Below, in pieces: positions 12,935-24,956 of a stretch of 64,000 nt of DNA. The notes under the pieces were generated by a model. That model made no database searches and had not been told where the DNA came from. It worked only from the letters and a program-made list of their open reading frames with translations. Position 1 is the stretch's first letter. The number at the start of each line of letters is the position of its first letter. This DNA comes from Earliella scabrosa. Lineage: Eukaryota > Basidiomycota > Agaricomycetes > Polyporales > Polyporaceae. The translations under genes and the position numbers were made by a program. The DNA is taken from assembly GCA_022605405.1 (NCBI GenBank), contig JABYQQ010000023.1, forward strand, positions 682,001 through 746,000. The letters are read 5' to 3'.

Positions 12935-14794
12935 TGCGCAGCCTCAACTTCGACATGGTGTACTGCAGACTCGCGGGGAGCCGACAGTGACGAAGGAAGC
13001 GGTCATCGCGTGAGGTCTAGTGATGTACTGCTTGTATGCATCTGTTTACCTCGCTGAGCCTATCCGATATGTGTTCTGCGGTGTCAGCAGGCCAATCATG
13101 CACTCATGCAAGCTCGGCGATGCACCCTCACTCAGTGGCAAAGTCAGGCCCCCGGAGCCAGGCGGGTGCTGGCGACAGCACAGCTACACGTAGCATGTCT
13201 TCGAACGGGCCCCATCTGCTTGTCGACTTGCCCACCAGCTGCCGCTCGCTCGAGCACAGCCCATTCCATCGCACGACGGCCACGATTCGCGACGCCCCAG
13301 AGACAACCCCGCAGACCGTGCACTCGGACCGTCATCGCCGTCTCCAGTATGCTCCGTCTCCACGTCAGATCGCTCAAGATATGGCTGACAGCGAGCGAAT
13401 GCACGCCAGGGAGACGCCGCGCCGCCATCGCTCGGGACACTGTTCGGCTCAGCCACAGAACCCGAGCGGGCGATCGTCGACTCGGTCTGTCCATCACAAT
13501 CGATTGCGCTCGCTCAGCGCTCCTTGCGCCCAACGAAGGCGGTCACTCGTGCAGTGAGGCAGAGGACGGATGGGGTCTTGGCGCGGAATGCGATCGCTGC
13601 TCGATGGGGTACATGCAGCTCTCGCGCGGGCTTCGGCGTAACAGAGGATCGCGGCCGACGCATGTGCGAAGACGACCGGGCTTCGCTCGCCGTCAGCCAT
13701 CTTCCGAGTGCCATCATCGACGGCCGATGGTGCGCCGGAGAACGTCGCCGTATCGGTCGGACGATAGCCAGCCGGTCGAGACAGAGGCCGTGTACAGGGG
13801 ACGGACATCGAGTCCGGAACGAACGAGTTTCGTTGGATGGACTATCCGTACGCAGCGTGGGTGTATGCGGTTTGCGGTGGCTGGTCGTCTACAGGGTACG
13901 TGTCCCAGACTTCGAGACCCAGGTGGCTGTGTGCGAGAACGCCAGCGGAATTAAGACGATAACTTTGGTCCGACTCTGGCACGCTTCGGCAGTCGATCAG
14001 GAACCCCTGACAGAAGATGCAGAGCGACGTCGACACCACCGAGCTCGATCTGTGTGTCGAGGACACGTTCCCGCTCCTCCAGCGACGATCCCGCGGAAGA
14101 GCCCGCTCGTTCCTCCGGATCCGTGCAGAACCCGCGGACCTCTTCAGGTGAGTCGTTAGTCTGCGAACAACCCAGGTATGCATACACACGATGTCCCAGA
14201 CAGCACTCCACGGAGCGATGATGGCGTAGCCTCCTGATCGGATGGCTGCGAGCAGCGGGAACGCAGAAAGAGCCCGGCATGTACGAGGTCGACTCCGCAC
14301 TTTGCGACGCTTATGGAAGCTTTTGAGGCCTTGCCAGACAAGGACGGGTGGCGCAGCGCATGCGCTCGGAACAGGACTCAAGAGCCAGCCATGGCGAGCC
14401 ATTCCTTCGACACAGTGTACCGTACCAGACGATCGCGAGGTTTTCCGTTATCTCAAGGACGGACCAATACAAGCTCGACGAGCCCACTGTCGGCGAGTCC
14501 AGGCGGTGGTTTAGACCGAATTGCGCGGGCGGAGGGATGGCGATCAGCAGTCGAGCTCACTAACTGACTTCCCAGATGACAGGTGCGTGGCTGGACGAAC
14601 ATGAGGTTCCCAATCTGCAGTGATGCGTCCAAACACCGCGTGTACCGTACCTGCCACGCTCTCCGAACCCATCGCGGCACCACACACCGCGGCATACACC
14701 AGCAATCAAGGATCAATGTGTACACCCCTCGAAAGCCGGTGTTCTTGAACTAGCCAATGCGCGACGGGTCGAGAAGGCGATGGAGGGACGGAAC
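12935..14794. repeat. NLR-unit downstream flank, copy 2
   Basis: This copy is collinear with 1-1833 and marks the start of the second unit, giving an offset of about 12.94 kb from unit 1. Similarity to the third copy (about 23350-24000) is weaker but visible, for instance at 13465-13560 against 23900-23985. No coding function is apparent. Confidence 0.8.
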
Positions 14795-14799
14795 GCGCT

Positions 14800-15520
14800 T
14801 GCACGTCACACCCGCGTCCATCCGACCCCGACCCGCGTGTCACTGAGGCTGGTCTTCCGCATCAAGGACGGTCTCGCCTTTTCGTCTCGAGACGGTCGAC
14901 GCCCCGCACCCACTCAATTTCATCTCGCCATGTCTTGCGGACCTACGCTTGTCCAGGACCCCCAGAACAACAGGTGCGCCCCCGCCCGTAACTTTCCCTC
15001 GCACACACCTAACCGAGTCTCGAGCACCAACTTGTCGCGGACGAGGTCAACACGCCTACGGGCTCGGACTCGGGCTCGCTCACCGAGGACACCAACGGAG
15101 CGGGCCCGGAAGCGATCGTCACGAACGTCGACTTGAGCGAGGAGGTGGTCGACATCTCCGCCGCGCTCGAGAGGTACAACATCGAGAAGGACATCACAAC
15201 CCAGATCAGAATGGAGTTCAACAAGCGACCCGGGCCTACTGGCACGTCCTCGTCGACAGGAGCTTTCGCTCCTGCGTTACTCATGGTACGTCCGACTCGT
15301 ATCACGCCTCACGATTTCCCCGCGTTCCTGCACGGACAAAGTTGCGTCGTTGTGAGCACGACTGCGCGATTCCCTGCTCTCCTCATCCATCCATCTACTC
15401 GTGACTGGCACTCACTGAACGGCCGTGCTGATCCTTGCTATCACAGACGAAACAATTTATCTACTCCTACACCGGATCCCTCGCCATCGTCATGAGCCGT
15501 CCTAGCGCGCTCTCCTCCAC
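14800..15520 (+). pseudogene. Decayed dynein light chain (LC8/DYNLL-like) gene, unit 2
   Basis: Translation around 15090-15230 gives an acidic leader followed by LERYNIEKDIT and MEFNKR, a close match to the LC8 core. One frame away, at 15233-15284, YWHVLVDRSFRSCVTH matches the LC8 beta-strand block. After an intron with donor GTACGT at 15285, TKQFIYSYTGSLAIV (from 15447) matches the family C-terminus. LC8 is a small dimeric hub of cytoplasmic dynein. Two breaks argue for a pseudogene. About one base is missing between MEFNKR and the tryptophan codon, and the phase at the intron does not fit. The usual family C-terminal end is also lost. Its counterpart in unit 3 lies at 24000-24356. Confidence 0.75.
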
Positions 15521-16464
15521 TCATCGGGCTGCTGGAGGGTCGGAATGGTGGCGGATGAGCAATTGAGGCGTTCGCGCTCAGATCGCCATACCACGGCCAC
15601 GTAGCTATCCCCCCGACCCTCGCGCCGCACTCGCCGATATCTATCGTTGTATCTCTTACTTTCCATCGCAGTGCAATCGTGAATGTCTGATTCGCTCTCG
15701 CGCCTGCTCCGAGTGTCGATCCTGTGCACAGTGCGACGAGGTGCAGTGCAGCCTGCAGGGCATGCGCATCTCTTGGGGCATTGTGAACGCCGGTTAGTCG
15801 GCAACCTATCCAATGCTGCTCTAGGCCAGCCAGTTCCCAGCTCGACACAAGGCTCACGCGTTGCAATGATGATCCCGCCGCCTGTTTGAGTCTCGGATGT
15901 CGTTATTCCAAAAGCACGATGAGACGATTGCGGAGTACCGTTCTCATCAGATTGTTTACCATACTCATAGTATAAAGCTCCTTGGACCTTGGGCCACGCG
16001 CTTTGTGATTGGGGTCACACTCACAGGGGACATTGTCTCTAAGAATACATCTGAGATATAGGGTTGCTCAGGCTTTGTGCATCGTACCTTATCTGAACGT
16101 CTGACGGGCGGGATCAATTTGAATACAACGGCACCCTCAGTCTTGTCGTCTGATCCCCATGTTTCCGAGTCTAACAGGTCAGTGATGGCTCAAACATTTT
16201 TGTGAGAGATATCATCAGATGAATCTCGCCGTTGAAATGCCAGCGCGCAGCCTGTCCACTGAGAGTCCAGGACAGGATGCAAATGTCAATGAGGACTACG
16301 AGTACTACTGGGGCCTGCCTTGAACGCATGAAGACCAGGGGGCGCACAATCGGGCATGATCATGTATCGGTGGATCGTGTCGCATGCCTTTCACAAACCG
16401 CAGTCTTGCTATTCATTCAGTAAGTGCAGATTCTCCCTATAGCCTGCTACTGTACTACTCCCCG
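15520..16464. repeat. Spacer between LC8 relic and NLR2, shared in parts with units 1 and 3
   Basis: The segment 15520-15890 aligns with 24360-24730 of unit 3, sharing ccataccacggcca-like and cagtgcaatcgtg-like blocks. The segment 16062-16320 aligns with 1834-2090 of unit 1. The joint at 16062 is where the LC8-bearing segment ends relative to unit 1. There is no gene. Confidence 0.65.
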
Positions 16465-18987
16465 CTAAATTATAAACTGATCAAAGATGGCCACACAGAA
16501 CACCTTGACTACATTAGTTGGAATCCGATCAAATCTCTCCGCCATCTCAATCATCTCCGCAGACTGCACCGATGATGTTGAGAGCTCCCGATGGTATGCA
16601 CAATACTTGCGCACATAGAAGCGCAGGGCATCGACAGAATGCCCAGGTTCGTCAACTTTCTTTCCCCGCAGCTTCTCCCTCAGCCGGCGCCGTAAATCCC
16701 AATCTTCAAGCTTGCGTCGTTCCAGCATCTCAGAGCTCTCTTCTAGCAGCTCCGGCATGTATTTCTCCACATGATACAACCAAAGACGCATGCATCCGAG
16801 GGCGAGCGTCGCGTGCGCCTGGGCAGCATCAACGTGGAACTCGGGCCGAGGAAGCGCCTTCGTCTTCTCGGGGTCGAGGAGGAAGTCGCGGAAGGTGGTG
16901 TGCATGAAACGAAACTGGGACGCCCAGTCCGGGTCGTCGTCCCTCTGAACGATGTCAATCACAGCTCCGAGGGGGCGCAAGACTGACATGAACTCTTCAT
17001 GGGGGATGCCAATGAGTGTCGCCAGTGTTCTTGGTTCCCGGCCCCATGGTCGCTCGGTATTGCAGACAGCAATGACTCCAAGAACCAGCGATATTCGGTC
17101 CACCAGCTGTTTGTACATAGATCCTGCTGGGAACGCGGTCTCGAGCACCGTGAGGTAGAGGTTCTCAAGATGTGGTAGTTGGATGTGGCGGTCTGGGGAC
17201 AGGAGGAGGGCGAGACGTTCATTCAGAGAGTGGTTGCTGAGATCGCCTTGACGTAGAAACTCCACCGCGGTGCTTGCGTAGACAAATACACCCTCGGAGC
17301 GGCGGACAAGTTGCTTAATATGAGTAGGATTTGCGGCGGACCATGCAAAGTTGATTGGTTGCTTGGACAGCTTGTCGCAAATCACGGCTTCGATGTCGCG
17401 GTCGACAGTGTTCTGGTCGCCAATGTCCCGGAACGTTCGTCTGAGGACGGAGGGGTGGGCATCCAGAATGTGGCGCACAGAGTCCGGCTCGGGGCGCGAA
17501 GTGAGCAAGATGCGAAGGGGTGAGGAGGGGGATTCGGTGCAGGAGAGGAGAAGCTTCAGCAGGGTGGGAACAGCGTCAATATCCTCCGCCGTGCACTCGT
17601 CTAGGGCATCGACGACGACGAAGATCGGAGAATGAGGGCTTGAATCAGACTTGGGTAGCTGTGCAAGGGGTCCGCGCACTAAGTCTTTGCATGCGTACTC
17701 CAGCTGCTGTTGCTGTGAGCCGCCTCCTTTCAACAGGTGTTCTCGGGCCGCGGACACGATGGCATTGTGGAGAGCGTCTGGCTGGAGGGTCGCAAGCTGA
17801 TAGGCGATGGTATTGAAGAATGTGAGAGCCGAGTTGGGTCCCTGAGGACCACGGGTGAAGAAGAAAGACGCCCCTAAGCGTTTCGACTCCTCGAGACGTC
17901 GACAGAGCTCGGACGCAATTGTGGACTTGCCCATTCCGGCGGCTCCAACAAGCACGAGAACGCGATGGTCGGCCCCGACATGGCTGCTGGTTTCCACCCA
18001 GCGGTCAAGTTCGCGGAAGACGTTCTCTCGGGTGGCTTGAAGATATTGTGCCTTTGCCGAGTTTTGTCCGGAACGGTACGACGCGCCATCCAATGGGCAC
18101 AGATCCTTCAGGATCCTCGCATGAACTAAAAGATTGAGAACGAGTCAGCAGAGTGTTCGACCGAGCGGCGAGACGGTGGAAGCGTTCTACCAACCTTCCT
18201 TCTACAACTCGCCATGAGCACGCATTCGTGGACTCGGATACGTTGAATAGAACGTACCATGAGCTCCTTCAGCGTGGTTCGGCTCAGTTCTTCAATAGTG
18301 ATCGTACCTTGGAGCTACAAGCGAATGCGTCAGCAATCGCATTAAAGGGGCAAGACACACAGAAGGCATATCTACCTGGAAGTTTTGACGTGCATGCTCG
18401 ATCTTCTCCTTCATGCTGTTGATCGCATCCGCATTTGCTTTGCTATGGAAGAACCGCATGTGCCACGGCTTGTCGGCCAATGCGACTGCGTCCTCGCGGA
18501 CCTTGTCGAGTGATCTAGGTGCAAGACTCGTAAGACAACTGAGGACCCATGAGCATGTCAAGCGTACTTCTGTAGTTCCTTCATGGGGGTGACAAGGCCC
18601 GTGCTCAGGGTGGTGCGCAGCTCTGCCTTTGCGCCCACCCGATCTGAACACTCGGCTGGGACCTGGTTGACCTCTCGATGGACGGTGTCTGCAACGACCT
18701 GAATGGCGGAATACACGCCCTCAATTTGCTCGCAAAGGTCTTTCACGGCGTCGCCGTTCGCCTGGGTGTCCTGCACACTACAATGAGAATCGGTCGTGAT
18801 AATGAAAGGAGCGCGTAATGCATACCTGCACCTTCTCCAAAATCGCGATGAGTACATCCAAGGCCACTGGCAGCCCTGGGACAGGCGCGAGCTCAGCCAG
18901 GCCGCGTCCGGTCTCCAAAGTCTTGATGGTGCCCGCCAGTGCCGACTGCAGAGCCTCGTCGCCAACGAGTTTGCGGTAGAGCTTCAT
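16465..18987 (-). CDS. NLR2: NACHT-domain STAND NTPase with helical N-terminal domain
   Basis: This paralogue of NLR1 has the same exon plan: 18826-18987, 18568-18770, 18376-18514, 18258-18314, then a long exon ending at 16465. The acceptor of the long exon (about 18100-18140) is not settled. The NACHT part is nearly collinear with NLR1 (Walker A GAAGMGKS, Walker B FVVVDALDEC, RPEFHVDAAQAHATLALGC). The N-terminal domain is the most divergent of the three: exon 2 begins DTQANGDAVKDLCEQIEGV, against the KANKEAVKGLCED type of NLR1 and NLR3. The C-terminal tail also differs. No C-terminal repeat domain is present. The expected role is an ATP/GTP-driven switch linking recognition to cell death, inferred from the family. 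Confidence 0.85.
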
Positions 18988-20940
18988 GAAGCGGTCTCCG
19001 ACTTTCCTGATGATGGAATGGTGCAGTAGCTGGAAGAGGGAGGCGGATGGGTGTGCGAGTGGGGGATTGGGGCGAGTTGGTCGATGCAGTCGGGAGTCAA
19101 GTGAGCCTGTAGAACGCCTGGGATGCAGTCGTGCGGAGGAAGGGCGGTAGAAGCATGCCCAACGTGCTTCGGGTCCACCACGTTGTAGGGTCAAACCGGG
19201 CGAGGAAGGAAATCTGCAACGCGGACGCCCTACGCAATGCTCCGGCACTCCTTGTCATTGACTGCTTCCGACTGGTAAAACAGTTACTACCCCGATGCGG
19301 CGTGTTACAGTATACTCGACATCATCAACAATGCCGTGGACACGAGGTCATCGTATAACCTCACTGGCAACACGGCGTTATGAGCACGCTTCCTCTTTCG
19401 ACCGTTGCCCTTTACCACCGTCAAGATCTCCCAATGACGCGCCCGCACGCACTCGGCGCCACGAATGTTGTTCCTCCGGTTCAAAGGGATGAATGGAAGG
19501 TGGTTCGAGATCGCGCGAAAGCAAGCCCGAAAGGGCGCCGTCGAGAGCATATATACCCCGCGTCTTGTTCGACAAGCCTGGGATCTGTTCGATGTGCGTC
19601 TCCACTAGCCATGACGCCGAAGCACAAGGCGACAAGCAGCTGAAACCCAAGTCGGATGACCCATACAATCCACCGCGAGAAAACTCAAACCCGGAGGAAC
19701 ACCTACTGGAGAACCAAGTGTTCATTCGGGGAAGTACATAGTGCTGGTTCACGTTTAACTTGCCGGCCGCGGACCCGCCAGTGACACATTCAATATAGTA
19801 GAGGGATCCACCCGGGTTCGTCCGCCGTGTGCGCGGAGACATTGAACTTGATGTCGGAAGGTTGTGCTGAGATTTCAGGGTATCGGCAGGTTAGATGTTG
19901 GTGCGATGATGAAAGAGACGCACTCGTAAAGAGCGCGCACCATTGTACGACAGCAGCACCGTCGTCGCGGGACGCCAGACTATTCCTGGAAGAGTACTGC
20001 ATGGTACAATCAATGATGACTCGAGAAGGATGTGCCCGCTCCCGCCTAGGACTGACGCGGACGGTTCGAAGCGCCAGTCGTGTACCACCATTGTCTCGTC
20101 GAGCGGCACCCGCGGGGTTTCAGGACGCATAGTCGCATTCGTACGTCCCGGTCACAGCAGAATACGAATGGAGCGAGCTACCCCTTGCGCCGCAGAGACT
20201 TCGCTAGCACCGAAGCCGAAGGTGGCGGTTGGAGAAGCTCGCATGTTCCTGGCCGGCATGAATATCAATAGAGAACGAGAAGCTGGTGGCCATCGCACCT
20301 GCGCTACCGCTCAGCCCCCCTCCGTGGTTATTGTGGACCTGAGTGCATGTGTGGGAGGATCTCTAGGGTGCTGACTGGCCTTTACCGTACGCAAGGAACA
20401 CGTAGCTTTGAATTCTACCGGAGAAGCAGGGGAAGTATGTCTCAAGTGCGCGGAGGTAAGGAAGCATGACAGTCATACGTTACGGTGAGCGTGGCCATTC
20501 AGGAAGGGGTAACGAAGGAGTGGTAGAGCGAGATGCATGCTACGAGCGAGTTGACACGTCTTGTCAGGCGTGGAACAAAGGGTCGGGACGAAGGGGGATA
20601 ATCCAGGATCCGGATACCGGCTTCTGGAACGAGTATTGCGCACCTTGCCCCATAGACGGTTCTCAAGTGAGATGCAGTTCTCGAACGAGCACGGTGCAGA
20701 CAGGGTTGGCGCGACAGTAGACGTCGCTATCAAGCCACGTACTGAAATCATGTGTGCAACATACATGGAACCTTCTTCATGTGCCCCAATGCTATCTCCA
20801 ATATCCCAGCATGCTACGTCTCCAGTATTGCTGCGAAGCTTGCACCCGGAAGAGATTCGGAGGCGGAGTCTGAGGCTGAGAAGCATGAGATACAAGGACG
20901 GCGGTCGCCGAGCGATCTAGGACACTTACAGTTACCGGCA
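18988..20940. other. Gene-empty spacer upstream of NLR2
   Basis: This region holds the presumed NLR2 promoter and then gene-empty sequence. It does not align with the flank shared by NLR1 and NLR3. I considered and dismissed a 154-codon minus-strand open frame (19378-19842), which lacks domain signal. Confidence 0.5.
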
Positions 20941-23340
20941 GATCGGCATGCACAATGACAGAGACGAAGAGAGAGAGATGGAGAGGAGAGGACAGACAGG
21001 GAGATCTCAGCTTGCCCAGGACGCGGACGAGCAGAGGACGAGCAGAGGAGTGAGCCCGCAGGAACAGCCCCGCACGGCGGCGGCCCACCTCGGCCCGGCC
21101 GGTCCCGGTGTCAGTGTTCTCCTGGCTGCCTCCCTCATGATTGCTCTCCATCCCTATCTTCTGTCTTCGCATACACACGTCTCGCTACTCTCTCCCTCTC
21201 TGACTGTGCCGTAGACTCGTATGCTCCTTCGTTGCTGTCGTCAACTTGGGATCGCTTCCGCCAGTAGCCCACGAGTCCGCTTCGAGCGACCTCAGGCTCG
21301 CATGCACCGCGGCGCGTTCACGCATATCCACAATGGTCCGGGCGGCCCCCCGATTGCAGTTTGGATCTCCCAAGGATTCTTGACTGGTGGAGGAGGATGT
21401 GCGTACGGGGGCTGCTACACTTGTGGGATCTATGTAGCAGGTGGGGAAGAGCGGTTGAGGTGAAGCCGCGCTATTAGGCTTCAGGTGTGTTCTTTCCTTG
21501 TCTCGCTGCACGTACCTCAACTATTGACCCTTTTATCTCATGTGTGTCAGCTGCGCAAGCATACAAGACTCTACTACATCCTTGACGCTTTCAATCGGGA
21601 TTCGGCATGGGTGTTGTGTTCGCTTCCCGGATGATATCGCTGCCAAGGTGGACGTCTAATCTCACGCAACTACGACGCACACCGTCCGTGCGTATCTCTG
21701 CTCGTTCTCGCTCCGTACCGTGCTGAAACGTGTGTTGTCAGTCTCTTGAGCTCATCTGCGGGGTACCTCGTTGTGACCATGTTGAAGAATGGATCCTCTC
21801 CTGTTCTGTTCCCGACTCGTCCATAGGACCACTTGCGACGACTACCTCATACAAGATCAAAGGTGGACGGGAGTCAGACGGAAGCGACAATGTTGCAGGT
21901 ATACCCAGTTGGTCCCGTCGTGCCCTCGCCTACCTTGCCTACACCCACTTGCGCTCTCTCTCGTCAACCTACTCGAGACGGCCGACAGCGCACGTCATCG
22001 CGCCCACACGGAGGAGAACGAGGGCGGGCAAAGCTGCTCTATGATAGCGCAGGTGCACAGCACTCGGGACCTCTGCACATCCTCCCTCGTGGTCTCTATC
22101 CGGCTCTGGCACAAGACGTCAGAGAGGCGGTCGTAGATGCGGGCCTGGCTCGTTGATCGGCTGCTGCGCTAGACTGCTGCTCTGCGCCGTCGTCGTCGGT
22201 GTTCGTGCCGGGCGTGTTTCGCGAGCGGGATCGCTAACGGAGGACAACGGAGTAAGAACATTCCCGTTCCCTGCAGCCCACTACGGATCCACGCAAAGTT
22301 GCGCAAGAACGGAGGACTGCGCCCAGACGCACAAGCGTCGTAAGATCATCCTCGAGAGCTCAACTGGCCGTTGGATGGCACCCTCGTCCCCGCTCGCTCA
22401 CGAGCACCATCTCACCGTGAGGACCATCTCCCTTTACATCTCTGATCGCACATCGTGCTCCACCCATTCGCCTCTATGGCCGTTCTCTCAGACCTCAAGC
22501 TTGTCCGAATGACTGTGATCTGCCCATCAGCGCGTCAATCCGCACACATGCTCCTTCGGCCCAGCCCTGCACGCCCCTCTATCGATATGGCTCGCTACCT
22601 CGACTGGTTCTGCCTCCTTCGCCTCTCTACACCATGCTTTCAGCATCGCCTCCCCGCGCGTCCACATCGCGTCAACATCCGTTCCTTCGCGCTGGACGAC
22701 ACTGCTCTCGACCGACGCTCATTCCCTATATCGACAATAGTGGGGATCGTCAGCTCATTGCACCTCAATCGCGATAGCAAGTCTCGTACACTCTTTGAAC
22801 GCATGGACCTGTGTTGAACGGGCGATTATCAGATAGGCTCGCTGAACCCCCTCCGCGCGTGGCATTGCTCATCCGGATGTCTATGTCGCTGTTCTCGTCT
22901 CCGTTGAGACGAGCCCATACAGGCTTGTCTCGTGCGTCAGGCCGATAGTGCTCTACATCGCGCCATACCTCCACAGTATTACAAGGACCTCACCACCGCA
23001 CCAGGCAGTATCTTCGAATCTATACTGACCTGCGCGGTCAAACCCCAACCCAATTCTTCGCGATATCTCCGTGCGTGCTGCGTTGTTCTCGCGCTTGCGC
23101 TCACTATCCAGGCCGCTCTCTTCGCGTCCCATGCATTTCCGCGCGTATTCCTCGCTCTATCGTCGCGCCTCACAAGATGTCGCCGATGCCATTCGCACAG
23201 TGGCCACCATCGACTCGAAAACTGCGAACACGTCTTGCCATGCGCAGAACGAGGGGTTCTCGACCAAGACCGCGACCGGTCTCGCTGACTGCTCGTGCCC
23301 TCAGACCTCGGACGATTCAAGGCTGTGTTGGCACCATCGC
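20940..23340. repeat. Noncoding module M, copy 3
   Basis: This is the counterpart of 10440-12930, with collinear matched blocks and disrupted frames. It opens with an AG-rich tract at 20955-21010 and a cggcccggccgg patch near 21090, as the other copies do. Confidence 0.55.
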
Positions 23341-24000
23341 TTACCACGGAGGCACATGCAGGTGTAACGAGTCGATACGCCATGAAGCATGCACACGGGA
23401 TGCGGCGGAGGCGCCTTCCTCGTGCCAGGTACGACTCACCAAGTATCCGTATCCACTAGCATCTCGACTAGTTAGAGCTTATGTTCACCGCTTGACGACT
23501 ACACAATCCACGCTTATGCGCCTGTCATGGCCTTTCGCGGGTAGCCTTAGGTGCCGGAAGAGGGATGGCTGTGTGAGGGTCCTCGTGCCTTACATCCTGT
23601 ATCGGTATGCTGACACCAGCTTCTCCATTCACCAGTCGGGATACACATTGCAGGCATGTCCGCAAGGACGATGCACCCTCTTCAGCTGGCGCTCTTTGCA
23701 CGACAGTCACGACGCGTCAGCGACAACTCCGCGGACAGCGCAATCGGACCGCCTTCGCCGCCTCCAGCCTAGTCTTCATTGATGTGTCAGGTCAGACGTC
23801 AGCTCGCGGAAGGCACGGTCGACACCGAGCAGACGCACGTCAGGGAGCCCACATGGTCGTCGCAACTCGAGGTCGTACTCGGCTCTAGGACCTGAATGCG
23901 AGCGGGCGATCATCGACGCGAGTGTGGCCATCGACAGCCATCTACTGAGTGTACTCAACGGCCGGAGTAACTCGCGCGGTGGGAGATGACGTGCCAGTCA
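23340..24000. repeat. NLR-unit downstream flank, copy 3 (diverged, shortened)
   Basis: Parts of 23640-23985 align with 13100-13560 of unit 2: gatgcaccctc, then ccgcggac..cgcaatcggaccg, then gcgggcgatcatcgacg-like blocks, in the same order. The stretch equivalent to 13560-14790 appears to be missing or beyond recognition. No coding sequence is seen. Confidence 0.6.
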
Positions 24001-24356
24001 ACTCGAACGGATCAGGGTCAAACGATTCCCTGCTGGGCAAAGCGAGGTCATGTAGAACAGTCGGGCGTTCAAGTCCGCGACATCGAATCGGAGGTGTTCG
24101 ACAAGCGCCGCCCACCTGGTACGTCGTTGTCGGAAAGAACATTGGATTCTTCGTCTCTCATGGTGCATGCAATCCAGTTCTTTGCCCTGAAATCGCTCCC
24201 CGTCGTCGTCGTGACGACGCGGTTGCGCCCTCACGAGGCGCGACTGCGCGGCTGCCTCCATCCACCCACCTTGTGACGATTATGCTCATGCAGCCATGCT
24301 CAGGAACCAAACACTTCATCTACCTCTATCTCGGATTCCTCACCATCCTCATCTGA
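24000..24356 (+). pseudogene. Decayed dynein light chain (LC8/DYNLL-like) gene, unit 3
   Basis: FDKR is encoded at about 24097-24109. One frame away, PPTWYVVVGKNIGFFVSH (to 24161) matches the LC8 strand block. After an intron (donor 24162, acceptor just before 24304), GTKHFIYLYLGFLTILI and a stop at 24354-24356 give a near-complete family C-terminus in the right phase. The helical N-terminal part is eroded. A frame break sits at the same place as in the unit 2 copy, between the FxKR and the TW motifs, so it may predate the duplication. It lies about 600 bp downstream of NLR3. Confidence 0.78.
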
Positions 24357-24956
24357 GAATCACGAGCCTCTCAAGCGCGCTCTTGGACAATGGAGGTGGA
24401 CGGATGATCTACACGTTTGTATCATTATACCACGGCCATCTGCCCATTGCGCTGTCGTTGTCACTCTTGCTCCGGACGCGATACCGATCGTTGTATGTCC
24501 TGTGTTTCATCTCAGTGCAATCGTGCATGTGCCATTTACTTACGCTTCTGCTCCGAGTATCGGAACCTCGACTCCGCTCGTGTGACGAGGCGCAGTGCAG
24601 CGCGTAGGGCGTGCAAATTACCCGGAACGCTTCCAGCAGGCGCATACAATACTCCTCTACGTGGCTCACGGCCCGTCTAGCCAATCTTTTGCTTTGAACG
24701 AGGCATTGCGATGATGATCGCACTGCACCGTCTACCCTCGGAGAGCGCAGGAGCCCGACGTAACGACTGCTGACTCGGAGGACTCTGATGAGGTCGTCCG
24801 TCTCGTGCGTGATACACCACGCCACGGACGCATCTGTACCTTTATCTACCCCTGTGTTGAGATGCCGCAATACTGAGGGTCCGTGCGTTGTAACAACGTG
24901 TCTCAGCACATGACTGTGGCAGGGGCTCGGGCGAGTACATCAAGTCAGTGCAAGTA
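24357..24956. other. Spacer between LC8 relic and NLR3
   Basis: The left part aligns with 15475-15890 of unit 2. The remainder is the 3' flank of NLR3. No gene is visible. Confidence 0.55.

Noticed and set aside
19378..19842. 154-codon minus-strand open frame upstream of NLR2.
   Set aside because: There is no recognisable domain, its composition looks like random GC-rich DNA, and it has no counterpart in the other units.
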